DNA of 64,000 nt, from positions 93,709 to 157,708 of the forward strand of contig NZ_JAMOZL010000016.1 of assembly GCF_023667495.1 (NCBI RefSeq), given 5' to 3'. Positions within the stretch are counted from its first letter, which is position 1. Each line of letters begins with the position of its first letter. The stretch comes from Dyadobacter sp. MSC1_007 (GTDB lineage: Bacteria; Bacteroidota; Bacteroidia; Cytophagales; Spirosomataceae). Positions 1 through 8,180 of this stretch are shown here, one piece after another. The position numbers and the translations under genes were made by a program. The notes beneath the pieces are model-generated. The model did not search any database. It was not told the DNA's origin and was given only the letters and a program-made list of their open reading frames with translations.

Positions 1-1267
1 CCATTATAGAGACAATTGTTTCCATAACCGACCACGTGAGCAGCGTGTCTTTGATGCTCAGATTGAAGTATTCTTTGAAGAGCCAGAAGCCACCGTCGTT
101 CAAATGGGAGAACATGAGACTACCTGAACCAATAGCCAGCACAAGCAATTCCGGCGGTACGGACGAGTTCACTAACAATGGAGCAAGTATGCCCACAGTA
201 GTAAGTCCGGCGACAGTTGCTGAGCCCACGCAAACGCGGATCACGGCCGCAATGCACCAGCTCAGCAGGAGCGGGGAGACGTTGATACCTTTCAGACTTT
301 CGGCAATGTAAGTGCTCACGCCGCTAGCAGTCATCACTTCTTTAAAAACACCTGCGCCAGCAATGATCAGCAGAATTACCGATACGCCTTTAAAAGCTTC
401 CTCCATAGATTTGCTGATCTTTTTCATGTTCATGCCCCGCATAATGCCTAATGCATAAGCAGCAAATAAAACAGAAACCAGCATTCCGAAATAGGGTTCG
501 GCCAGCAGGCCTATGACCTTATTGTCGGGATAAACGCGTTTGATTCCAGACATAGCGGTTAGTAAAAACACAGGTAGCAATGCCGTGATTACGCTGATGG
601 CAAGACCGGGCAGTTCGGAAGCAGGTCTTGGTTTTACATTAAAAAGATCGGCGTCGGGTTTGGGCTGAAACCGTTTCAGCGTGCTTCCAAACAGGGGACC
701 GGCCACGGCGATGGCAGGCAAGGAAACGATCATCCCATAAAATAGGGTCTTACCCAGATCGGCATGAAGCTGGCTGGCAATCGCTGCCGGAGAAGGGTGG
801 GGTGGGAGGTAACCATGTGCTACCGATAATGCCGATAACATGGGAACTCCAATATATAATAATGGTAGGCGGGCAGTAGCGCTGATCATGAAAATCAGCG
901 GGATCACAATTACAAAACCCGCATTGTAAAATAATGGAATACCTATTACAAAGCCGGCGAGCGCCATACCCCACTGGATATACCGTTGACCAAAAAGACT
1001 GATCAATGCATCCGTGATCCTTTGCGCTGCCCCACTATCGGCTACCATCTTCCCCAGCATCGCCCCGAACCCTACTATCAACACTAAATCGCCTAATGTC
1101 CCTCCCACACCTTTTTGAATGGCTTTGCTGACCGTTTCAACGTCGAGCCCGCTGGCTAGTCCCAATGCAATGGAGACGAGTAGGAATGAAATAAAGGTGT
1201 CTATTTTGAGCCAGGCAATAAGCAGAATGAGCGCAAGGATTGCGATAAAGGTTAATAGTAAAGGCAT
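1..1267 (-). CDS. GntP-family gluconate:H+ symporter (3' end cut by window edge)
   Basis: Inner-membrane permease of the gluconate/GntP family, expected to import gluconate or a related sugar acid with protons. Translation of the minus strand from the ATG at 1267 stays open to base 1 (422 codons), so about 20 C-terminal residues of the usual ~440 lie outside. It starts MPLLLTFIAILALILLIAWL and is a run of hydrophobic helices. Typical stretches are GVGGTLGDLVLIVGFGAMLGK near residues 50-70, GYLPPHPSPAA near 160 and VGSATVAGLTT in the C-terminal third. It is transcribed away from gyrA, and neighbours beyond the edge are unseen. The substrate cannot be fixed from sequence alone; family assignment is firm. 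Confidence 0.88.
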   Translation of the reverse strand, partial: MPLLLTFIAILALILLIAWLKIDTFISFLLVSIALGLASGLDVETVSKAIQKGVGGTLGDLVLIVGFGAMLGKMVADSGAAQRITDALISLFGQRYIQWGMALAGFVIGIPLFYNAGFVIVIPLIFMISATARLPLLYIGVPMLSALSVAHGYLPPHPSPAAIASQLHADLGKTLFYGMIVSLPAIAVAGPLFGSTLKRFQPKPDADLFNVKPRPASELPGLAISVITALLPVFLLTAMSGIKRVYPDNKVIGLLAEPYFGMLVSVLFAAYALGIMRGMNMKKISKSMEEAFKGVSVILLIIAGAGVFKEVMTASGVSTYIAESLKGINVSPLLLSWCIAAVIRVCVGSATVAGLTTVGILAPLLVNSSVPPELLVLAIGSGSLMFSHLNDGGFWLFKEYFNLSIKDTLLTWSVMETIVSIM

Positions 1268-1497
1268 AAGTGAAATTGTCGAAAAGTAAGCTTTAGCTAA
1301 TAAGCGGGAAGAAAGTAAAATTTAATGATAGAAGCCAATTTAGTTTTACCGGCACATTTCCACCGCATAATGACCATGGTATCACGGATATACGCTTACG
1401 GCTTCAAAATAGCACAAAAGATAGTTTGTTAGAATGCTTTAAAATAGCGAAATTTGACTTTTTAGAACCTGGAACATTGTATTAATTCATTGAGGAT

Positions 1498-1529
1498 TTG
1501 AATAAAATCAATCCCTCACTTTAAATTTC
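1498..1529 (+). promoter_or_regulatory. Candidate sigma-A type promoter of gyrA
   Basis: TTG at 1498-1500, a 21-bp spacer, and TAAATTTC at 1522-1529, one base away from the Bacteroidetes TAnnTTTG -7 box. It would give a very short leader before the gyrA ATG at 1549. The one mismatch and the AT-rich surroundings keep this tentative. Confidence 0.3.
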
Positions 1530-1548
1530 GATTCTTTTCTAATTCTTT

Positions 1549-4179
1549 ATGGCAGAATCTTCTGGTGAAAACATTATCCCCATTAATATTGAGGATGAAA
1601 TGCGCGGCGCTTACATCGATTACTCGATGTCCGTTATTATTTCCCGTGCTTTACCCGACGTCCGCGATGGTCTGAAGCCCGTTCACCGGCGGGTCCTTTA
1701 CGGGATGGACGATCTGGGCGTTAATTATAACCGGTCTCACAAGAAATCAGCTCGTATAGTAGGGGAAGTGTTGGGTAAGTATCACCCGCACGGTGACTCA
1801 TCTGTTTATAATACCATGGTCCGCATGGCCCAGCCGTGGTCGCTGCGCTATCCGCTCGTGGATGGTCAGGGTAACTTCGGGTCGGTCGACGGTGATAATC
1901 CCGCGGCGATGCGTTACACAGAGGCAAGACTGAAAAGGATTGCTGATGAGCTTCTTGCAGACCTTAATAAGGATACCGTCGATTTTCAGCCAAACTTTGA
2001 TGACTCGCTCAGTGAGCCGTCGGTTTTGCCTGCAAAATTCCCTAACCTGCTTGTCAACGGCTCGTCGGGTATTGCGGTAGGTATGGCTACTAACATGGCC
2101 CCGCACAACTTGTCGGAAGTAGTGGATGGCGTGCTGGCTTATATCGATAATAATGATATTACGATCCCGGAATTGATGGAGCACGTTAAGGCCCCAGATT
2201 TTCCTACGGGAGGTATTATATATGGTTATAACGGAGTGCGCTCTGCATTTGAAACCGGCCGCGGCAGCATTATCATGCGTTCCAAGGCCCAGTTTGAAGT
2301 AGGGAAAAATGGTCGCGAGCAAATTATCGTTACCGAAATTCCGTATATGACCAACAAGGCGGCGATGATCGAACGCATTGCTGCATTAATCAATGACAAG
2401 AAACTGGACGGTATCTCGGACATCCGGGATGAATCAGACAGGGACGGGATGCGCATCGTTTTCGATCTGAAAAAAGATGCTATTCCTAATATCGTATTGA
2501 ACCACTTGTTCAAATACACCCCGCTGCAATCCTCTTTTGGGGTGAACAACGTAGCGCTTGTGAAGGGCCGGCCGGTAATGCTGAACCTCAAAGACCTGAT
2601 CCGGCATTATGTGGATCACCGCATTGTGGTGATCACGCGTCGTACGGAATACGAATTGCGTGAAGCTGAGAAACGGGCACATATCCTGGAAGGTTTGCTG
2701 ATCGCATTAGATAACCTGGATGCGGTAATCACACTTATCCGGAATGCACGCGATCCGGAAACAGCGAAGAACGGATTGATGGAACAGTTCAATCTGTCGG
2801 AAATCCAGGCACGCGCTATCCTAGAACTTCGTTTGCAACGTCTGACCGGTCTGGAAAGAGACAAGATCGTGAAGGAATACGAGGAGATTATGGCCTTGAT
2901 CACAGATTTGAAAGACATTCTTGCCAACGAGAGCCGTAAATTCGATATCGTCAGGACTGAACTTAATGAAATTAAAGAACGCTATGGTGATGCCCGCAGG
3001 ACTGTAATCGAGTTTTCTGCCGAGGAATTCAGCGACGAGGATATGATCGCCGACGAGGAAATGCTCATTACCATTTCTAATGAAGGCTATATTAAAAGAA
3101 CACCGCTTTCGGAATACCGGACGCAGACCAGGGGCGGGGTTGGTTCACGTGGTGTGAAAACCAAGGACACCGACTTTACCGAGCATTTGTTCTCAGCAAC
3201 GATGCTCAATTACCTGCTCATCTTTACCGAATATGGTAAGTTGTTCTGGATGAAAGTGTATGAAGTGCCGGAAGGAAGCAAAACATCGAAAGGCCGTCCG
3301 ATCCAGAATTTGATTAGCCTTGAAAACGGGGATTCGATCCGTTCGGTAATTAATGTGCGCACTTTGTCGAATGAGGATTATATCAACAATAATTACCTCA
3401 TAATGTGTACAGAGCAGGGCACTATCAAAAAGACTTTGCTTGAAGCATATTCACGTCCGCGTACAAATGGTATTATCGCCATTTCTATCAATGAAGGTGA
3501 CCGTTTGCTAAATGTTGCGTTAACCAATGGTGACAACGATATCGTAATCGCGTCAAGTGCAGGACGCGCCGTGCGGTTCAACGAGAAAGGTGTAAGACCG
3601 ATGGGGCGTACAGCCGCCGGTGTCCGTGGTATCAACCTGAACGATCCTGATAATAAGGTAATTGGCATGGTCTGCATCAGCAGGGAAGATGCACAGTTGC
3701 TTGTTGTTTCCGAAAATGGATTTGGAAAGCGCTCTGCGATAGATAGTTACCGTGTCACCAAGCGTGGCGGTAAGGGAGTTTCGACTATGAATGCTACCGA
3801 CAAGGTTGGTAAGCTGGTAGCTATCCGGGAAGTAACGGAGCAGGACGATCTGATGATCATTACCAGGAATGGTATCGCCATCAGAATGAGCGTGTTGGAT
3901 ATTCGCCAGGCAGGACGGAACACACAAGGTGTGAAGCTGATCAAGCTGAATAACAACGATGAAATTACTTCGGTTACCCGTATTCTAAAGGATCCTGACG
4001 AAAAAGAAGCAGAGGAACTTGATGAAGAAGGCAACGTAGTGGTAAAACCGGTAGCTGTGGTTGAGGGCGAGGCCGACGAGGATATCCTTGCTGACGACGA
4101 GCTCGATGAAGAGGATGATGACGTGGCCGAGGACGACGAAGAAGATGAAAATGATCCTTCTGAGGACTCAGAGGCATGA
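1549..4179 (+). CDS. gyrA: DNA gyrase subunit A
   Basis: Breakage-reunion subunit of the A2B2 type II topoisomerase that introduces negative supercoils. The 876-residue protein has the winged-helix/tower/coiled-coil core at about 10-480 with catalytic Tyr123 (context AAMRYTE), and a C-terminal beta-pinwheel with a GyrA-box-like KRGGKG near residue 735. It ends in a strongly acidic tail (about the last 45 residues, mostly D/E), a type of tail known to modulate wrapping in E. coli gyrase. The quinolone region reads HPHGDSSVYNTMVRMAQ: Ser84 matches E. coli Ser83, but Asn88 replaces Asp87. No Shine-Dalgarno is obvious; the start gives a standard N-terminus. A monocistronic gene is likely. Confidence 0.98.
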   Translation: MAESSGENIIPINIEDEMRGAYIDYSMSVIISRALPDVRDGLKPVHRRVLYGMDDLGVNYNRSHKKSARIVGEVLGKYHPHGDSSVYNTMVRMAQPWSLRYPLVDGQGNFGSVDGDNPAAMRYTEARLKRIADELLADLNKDTVDFQPNFDDSLSEPSVLPAKFPNLLVNGSSGIAVGMATNMAPHNLSEVVDGVLAYIDNNDITIPELMEHVKAPDFPTGGIIYGYNGVRSAFETGRGSIIMRSKAQFEVGKNGREQIIVTEIPYMTNKAAMIERIAALINDKKLDGISDIRDESDRDGMRIVFDLKKDAIPNIVLNHLFKYTPLQSSFGVNNVALVKGRPVMLNLKDLIRHYVDHRIVVITRRTEYELREAEKRAHILEGLLIALDNLDAVITLIRNARDPETAKNGLMEQFNLSEIQARAILELRLQRLTGLERDKIVKEYEEIMALITDLKDILANESRKFDIVRTELNEIKERYGDARRTVIEFSAEEFSDEDMIADEEMLITISNEGYIKRTPLSEYRTQTRGGVGSRGVKTKDTDFTEHLFSATMLNYLLIFTEYGKLFWMKVYEVPEGSKTSKGRPIQNLISLENGDSIRSVINVRTLSNEDYINNNYLIMCTEQGTIKKTLLEAYSRPRTNGIIAISINEGDRLLNVALTNGDNDIVIASSAGRAVRFNEKGVRPMGRTAAGVRGINLNDPDNKVIGMVCISREDAQLLVVSENGFGKRSAIDSYRVTKRGGKGVSTMNATDKVGKLVAIREVTEQDDLMIITRNGIAIRMSVLDIRQAGRNTQGVKLIKLNNNDEITSVTRILKDPDEKEAEELDEEGNVVVKPVAVVEGEADEDILADDELDEEDDDVAEDDEEDENDPSEDSEA

Positions 4180-4182
4180 TTT

Positions 4183-4214
4183 TTGTAAAAATAATATTAA
4201 TTGATTTATATTTA
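4183..4214 (+). promoter_or_regulatory. Candidate promoter of the exported TPR gene
   Basis: TTG at 4183-4185, 21-bp spacer, TATATTTA at 4207-4214 (one mismatch to TAnnTTTG), 38 bp before the ATG at 4252. Weak single-site prediction in AT-rich DNA. Confidence 0.25.
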
Positions 4215-4251
4215 GGACTCGAACAATCAATCACAACCAAAGTTAATATTT

Positions 4252-5709
4252 ATGAAAAAACTGTTTTTTGTTTCTGCACTTAGCCTGTTCGGCTGTGCTG
4301 CGTTTGCGCAGGACGCTGTGAATAAGGCTCTGGTAGATGGATATCGTAAGGAAAAGGAGAAAAGTGATAAAGATGCAACCGACCCAAAATCCAGCGCGAA
4401 AGCGGCATTTTGGTTGGAGCGTGCCAAACTTTACGAAAACATAGCTTTACAAGGTTCTGAGGTAGATTCAAGTGCAGCGAAAACAGCCATGGAAGCTTAC
4501 AAAAAGGTTGTGGAACTTGATGTTACCAAGAAAGGGGAACCTGGGAAGTCTTCGAAAGAAGCATCCAATGTCCTGGCAGGTGGCGAAGGCACACAGCTTT
4601 TCAATGCATTTGTAAAACAAGGTGCTGAGAAATATCAGGCTAAAAACCTGAACGGCGCTTTGGAAATGTTCCAGGCTGCGCAGGAAATCAACAAAAAGGA
4701 TACCCTGGCATCGCTTTACGGTGGTATTGCTGCACAACAGCTTGATAAAAAGGACATTGCGAAAACATCTTTTGAGAAATATGCTGAGAATGGTGGTAAA
4801 GACCCAAGCGTATTCTACGGATTGGCGCAATTGTACCGTGCTGAAAACAATTTCGATGGAGCAATCGCTACCTTGAATAAAGGATTGGCCCAGTCGCCAG
4901 GTAATAAGGATCTGAAAGCTGAGATCGTGAATATCCTGCTTGCTTCGGGTAAGGAAGATCAGGCGATCAAAGAATTGGAGGCATTGACAGTGGCAGATCC
5001 AAAAAATACCCAGAATGTAGTTAACCTGGCGATTTTGTACGATAATATGTACCGCACGGCAACTGATAAAATTAAGGTATTGAACGGTAAGATGGGTTCT
5101 GGTAACAATGCAGCAACTTCTGCCGCGAAAAACCTTGAAGCAGAAAAAGGAAAGATCGAAGTATATGATGGCGAGGTGAAACGTATCGGTGCGCTGATCA
5201 AAAAGCAACCGAAGAATGCAGACCTGAAACGTCAGCTTGCAGATGTTAACGCTAAGAAAAAGGAAAGCGTTGATTTGATCGCGAAACTGGAAGGCGAAGT
5301 TAAGGCTGCACAGGAAGCTTCAAAAGGAAACGACGTAGCTGCATTGCAAAAGGAGCTTGAAACCGAAAAAGCAAAACAAAAAGACGCAGCTGACAAAGCA
5401 ATCGGAAATTACAAGAAAGCACTTGAAATCGACGCAGCTAACTATGATGCACTTTTCAACCTTGGTGTTTTCTATTTCAACGAGGCTGTACAGCTCAAAG
5501 GTGAAGTGGATAACATGAACATGACTGAATACCAGCAACGTGGTAAAGAAGTTGAAGGTCGTGTATGTGGTAAGTTCAAAAAAGCGAAACCATATTTCGA
5601 AAAAGCAATCCAGGTAAAAGACGAAGCGGAAGCTAAAGAAAGTCTTACCAACCTGAACGGCGTTCTGGAACAGTTCGCTGGCAAAGGAGTTGCTTGTATT
5701 GAAGATTAA
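4252..5709 (+). CDS. Exported tetratricopeptide-repeat protein
   Basis: A 485-residue protein with signal peptide MKKLFFVSALSLFGCAAFAQ, probably cut after AFA, so periplasmic or envelope-bound; the Cys at residue 15 gives a weak alternative lipoprotein reading. TPR-like helical pairs lie at about 120-260 and 385-470. Between them, residues about 285-380 are Lys/Glu/Ala-rich and look like a coiled coil. TPR proteins are protein-interaction scaffolds; no enzymatic motif is visible. It follows gyrA by 72 bp but probably has its own promoter. The partner is unknown. Confidence 0.85.
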   Translation: MKKLFFVSALSLFGCAAFAQDAVNKALVDGYRKEKEKSDKDATDPKSSAKAAFWLERAKLYENIALQGSEVDSSAAKTAMEAYKKVVELDVTKKGEPGKSSKEASNVLAGGEGTQLFNAFVKQGAEKYQAKNLNGALEMFQAAQEINKKDTLASLYGGIAAQQLDKKDIAKTSFEKYAENGGKDPSVFYGLAQLYRAENNFDGAIATLNKGLAQSPGNKDLKAEIVNILLASGKEDQAIKELEALTVADPKNTQNVVNLAILYDNMYRTATDKIKVLNGKMGSGNNAATSAAKNLEAEKGKIEVYDGEVKRIGALIKKQPKNADLKRQLADVNAKKKESVDLIAKLEGEVKAAQEASKGNDVAALQKELETEKAKQKDAADKAIGNYKKALEIDAANYDALFNLGVFYFNEAVQLKGEVDNMNMTEYQQRGKEVEGRVCGKFKKAKPYFEKAIQVKDEAEAKESLTNLNGVLEQFAGKGVACIED

Positions 5710-5715
5710 AAAAAG

Positions 5716-5832
5716 TGGCGCGAAGCTCCAGCTTCGCGCTTTACTATTTGCAGGCCTCCGGCCGGTCACTTTAGAGTAACGTCGGCCAGAGGTCTTTTGC
5801 ATAATTTGTCACGAAGCAGAAGCTTCGCGCCA
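5716..5832. repeat. REPIN/MITE-like element: two similar palindromes flanking a third
   Basis: The 12-mer TGGCGCGAAGCT (5716-5727) recurs as its perfect reverse complement at 5821-5832, bounding a 117-bp segment. Each end is itself a hairpin: GCGCGAAGCT/AGCTTCGCGC with a 2-nt loop (5718-5739), and CGAAGC/GCTTCG (5812-5827). Between them is a third imperfect palindrome (5752-5770 with 5775-5795) followed by TTTT. No target-site duplication is obvious. Paired REP palindromes are known as REPINs or BIMEs; whether this is a multicopy family needs the genome. The rest of the 450-bp gap (5874-6097) shows no gene. Confidence 0.5.
5718..5739 (+). terminator. Likely terminator hairpin of the TPR gene
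   Basis: Perfect 10-bp GC-rich stem with a 2-nt apparent loop, beginning 9 bp after the TPR stop codon and followed by a U-rich but interrupted tract (TTTACTATTTG). It is also the left end of the palindromic element at 5716-5832. Confidence 0.5.
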
Positions 5833-5837
5833 ATAGA

Positions 5838-5873
5838 GAAGAGAGAGCATCGAGGAATCGGTGCTCTCTCTTC
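5838..5873. repeat. 16-bp hairpin with GGAA tetraloop
   Basis: 5838-5853 pairs with 5858-5873 over 16 consecutive positions (one G-U), leaving a GGAA (GNRA-class) loop at 5854-5857. The stem is purine/pyrimidine biased (GAAGAGAGAGCA on the left arm). It begins 5 bp after the preceding palindromic element and lacks a T-run on either side, so it is not a textbook intrinsic terminator. Confidence 0.55.
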
Positions 5874-6097
5874 ATTTCAGAATATTTATTTAACATAATA
5901 TAAATTATACAACAAATATAGGTCGGCAGACATTGCCGTGAGATTTGCCTCAGTGACCTGGACATCATGCCATTTAAATCTATTGAAATCTCAGACGGTT
6001 AGATTTGCGATGTTTTTACATTATCGTTTTGAAAATCAGGTATGTTAAGTCCGGTCAGTTGGATTGCTTAATTTTGCTTCTGAAATTCAATGTGCAT

Positions 6098-6135
6098 TAA
6101 AAATGGCACCAATCCGTGAATCAGCGCCATTTTTA
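6098..6135 (-). terminator. Intrinsic terminator of the isomerase pair
   Basis: AAAAATGGC (6099-6107) pairs with GCCATTTTT (6126-6134), plus one outer T-A pair. Read on the minus strand, a GC-containing stem ends in a T-run, 24 bp past the stop of the second isomerase gene. Confidence 0.75.
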
Positions 6136-6159
6136 GAGATTATCAGAAAGATTTCTGGC

Positions 6160-7029
6160 TTATGCGATGTCACAAATCTGGACACATTGCTTCAATGAAG
6201 CCAGCGGTTCTCGTTTTGGGATAAATTCCTGCGCAACATAACCCTTGAAGCCGGTTTCGACAATCGCTTTCATGATTGCCGGATAATATAATTCCTGGCC
6301 TTCGTCGATTTCATTCCGTCCAGGAACACCGCCTGTATGATAATGGCCAATGTATTTGTGGTATTGACGGATCGTTGCGATCACGTCGCCCTCCATGATG
6401 GACATGTGGTAAATGTCGTAAAGCAGTTTGAAATTTTCTGAACCGACCATTTCACAAAGTCCTGCGCCCCAAGCCGTATGGTCGCACATGTAATCTTTGT
6501 GGTTGACTTTGCTGTTGAGCAATTCCATGATCATCGTGATGCCATACTTCTGAGCCGACGGCATCAGACGCCGCAAACCGATTGCACAGTTTCGCATGCC
6601 GTCGATGTCGGACATACCGCGGCGGTTACCCGAAAAGCAAATCACAGTGCTGTAACCAGCTTCCTTTAATTTTGGAAAAAGCTCTTCATAACTTTTGACC
6701 AGCTCATCATGAAGCGCCAGATCGTTGAATCCTTTCTCGATTCCCAGTCCAGCTCCGTTTGGCAACGCGCAGGTCAAGCCGTACTTCTTTAGAATCGGCC
6801 AGTCGTTTGGTCCGAGCAGTTCAATTGAAGTAATTCCGATCTTTTTACATTCCTGGGCAAATGTTTCCAGCGGTATGCTATTGTAGCACCATTTACAAAC
6901 CGAGTGATTAATCTTACCAGCAAGCTTAGTACCAAGCACTTTTTCGTTTTTGGCAAATACTTCTGAAATTGAAAGCACACCAGCTGTTCCGGCAGCTAAA
7001 CTTTTCAATGCGTTTCGTCTTGTCGACAT
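6160..7029 (-). CDS. Tat-signal TIM-barrel protein, hydroxypyruvate isomerase family (copy 2)
   Basis: Xylose-isomerase-like TIM-barrel protein of the hydroxypyruvate isomerase/sugar epimerase group, with a twin-arginine leader STRRNALKSLAAG, so probably a folded periplasmic enzyme. The ATG at 7029 is chosen because it puts the Tat motif at the N-terminus; the longer reading starts with TTG at 7050. Expected metal ligands are conserved with the upstream paralogue (MELLNSK, LLYDIYH, HYHTGG, AQEF contexts). Its stop-to-start spacing from that paralogue is 24 bp, so they are cotranscribed. True substrate unknown: cytosolic Hyi homologues interconvert hydroxypyruvate and tartronate semialdehyde, but exported members more likely act on keto-sugars. 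Confidence 0.85.
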   Translation of the reverse strand: MSTRRNALKSLAAGTAGVLSISEVFAKNEKVLGTKLAGKINHSVCKWCYNSIPLETFAQECKKIGITSIELLGPNDWPILKKYGLTCALPNGAGLGIEKGFNDLALHDELVKSYEELFPKLKEAGYSTVICFSGNRRGMSDIDGMRNCAIGLRRLMPSAQKYGITMIMELLNSKVNHKDYMCDHTAWGAGLCEMVGSENFKLLYDIYHMSIMEGDVIATIRQYHKYIGHYHTGGVPGRNEIDEGQELYYPAIMKAIVETGFKGYVAQEFIPKREPLASLKQCVQICDIA

Positions 7030-7053
7030 ATGTTTGAGAATATGGTTCAATGA

Positions 7054-7950
7054 TTAAGCGATATCGCAAATGGTAACTCCCTGTTTCAACGAGGCAAGAT
7101 CGTCGCCGCGGCTCGGTACAAACTCCTGGCCCACGAATCCTTTGTAACCGGTGTCAACTATTGCCTTCATGATCGCGGGATAGTACAATTCCTGTGTCTC
7201 GTCAATTTCATGACGGCCGGGAACTCCTCCTGTGTGGTAATGGGCAATGTATTTGTGGTATTTCTTAATGGTAGCAACCACGTCCCCTTCCTGAATCTGC
7301 ATGTGGTAGATATCGTAAAGGAGTTTGAATTTTTCAGAGCCTATCATTTCACAAAGTGCAGCGCCCCACTCCGTCCGGTCGCACATATAGTCCTTGTGGT
7401 TAACCTTGCTGTTCAGCAATTCCATTACCAGCGTAACATTGTGTTTCTCAGCGGTTGGAATCAGTTTGCGAATGCCTTCTGCACAGTTGCGCAGGCCGTC
7501 CATATCAGACATCCCGCGACGGTTTCCTGAAAAACAAATGATCTTGTCATAGCCCGCCGCCCGCACTTTTGGTATCACATCTTCAAATCCCTTGATCAAT
7601 TCCTCATGATTTTTGGGATCGTTGAAACCTTTGTCGATGCTTCTGGTCAGGCCTTCGCCCCATGGCAATGCGCATGTCAATCCATATTTTTGAATAACCG
7701 GCCATTCCTCCGGTCCGAGCAATTCGATGGAGGTAAGTCCTATTTTTTTGCATTCCTGCGCGAAGGTGTCCAACGGAATTTTACTATAACACCACTTACA
7801 CACCGAATGGTTAATCTTGCCATTGAGCTTGGCGCCCAGAACTCTTTCCGAGGCCGCGAACGCCTGTGAAAGACTGGCGGCAAATGGTACCATCGCTGAA
7901 CCGGCAGCAATATTGCGGAGTGCTTTTCTTCGATTTAAATTTGGAGTCAT
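7054..7950 (-). CDS. Tat-signal TIM-barrel protein, hydroxypyruvate isomerase family (copy 1)
   Basis: 298-residue paralogue of the next gene and first of the pair. N-terminus LNRRKALRNIAAG is a Tat signal, followed by a hydrophobic stretch ending near QAFAASE, so export is likely. The TIM barrel spans about 40-298; probable divalent-metal ligands are Glu177, Asp213, His239 and Glu276. The Cys-rich start of the mature part (HSVCKWCYS) is shared by both copies. The tandem arrangement implies duplication followed by divergence of substrate or partner. It lies downstream of the cytochrome/dehydrogenase gene but a terminator-like hairpin separates them. The specific reaction is unproven. Confidence 0.87.
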   Translation of the reverse strand: MTPNLNRRKALRNIAAGSAMVPFAASLSQAFAASERVLGAKLNGKINHSVCKWCYSKIPLDTFAQECKKIGLTSIELLGPEEWPVIQKYGLTCALPWGEGLTRSIDKGFNDPKNHEELIKGFEDVIPKVRAAGYDKIICFSGNRRGMSDMDGLRNCAEGIRKLIPTAEKHNVTLVMELLNSKVNHKDYMCDRTEWGAALCEMIGSEKFKLLYDIYHMQIQEGDVVATIKKYHKYIAHYHTGGVPGRHEIDETQELYYPAIMKAIVDTGYKGFVGQEFVPSRGDDLASLKQGVTICDIA

Positions 7951-8069
7951 TATGAAGTTAACTGTCTGTACATTTGTTTAATATCCTACCCTAGCGCCTT
8001 CAAATAGCCTTTTAAACTATCTGCTATATACGTTCCGTTTCCAGGCGTACCATTTTCAATATAATATAG

Positions 8070-8137
8070 AAAAAAGTAGTGATGCTATCGGACCTCTTTT
8101 GCCGCGAGGCATCGGGGTCAACACATAGCACCACTAT
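8070..8137 (-). terminator. Terminator of the cytochrome/dehydrogenase gene
   Basis: On the minus strand AGTGGTGCTAT (complement of 8125-8135) pairs with the arm at 8078-8088 with one mismatch, encloses a GC-rich internal region, and is followed by six T (complement of 8070-8075). It lies 43 bp after the stop at 8181. The remaining 8138-8180 and 7951-8069 hold nothing else I can support. Confidence 0.55.
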
Positions 8138-8180
8138 CTTAAGCTTAATAAATTATAATCTACTCAAAAAATCGGTCGAT

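Noticed and set aside
8057..8100. A possible fifth, degenerate copy of the shared promoter module upstream of the isomerase pair (CAATATAA, then GCTATCGG about 20 bp later)
   Set aside because: The -7 box lacks the final TA, the spacing is off and only a few bases of the 20-bp element match. The same bases form the terminator stem of the preceding gene, which explains them better.
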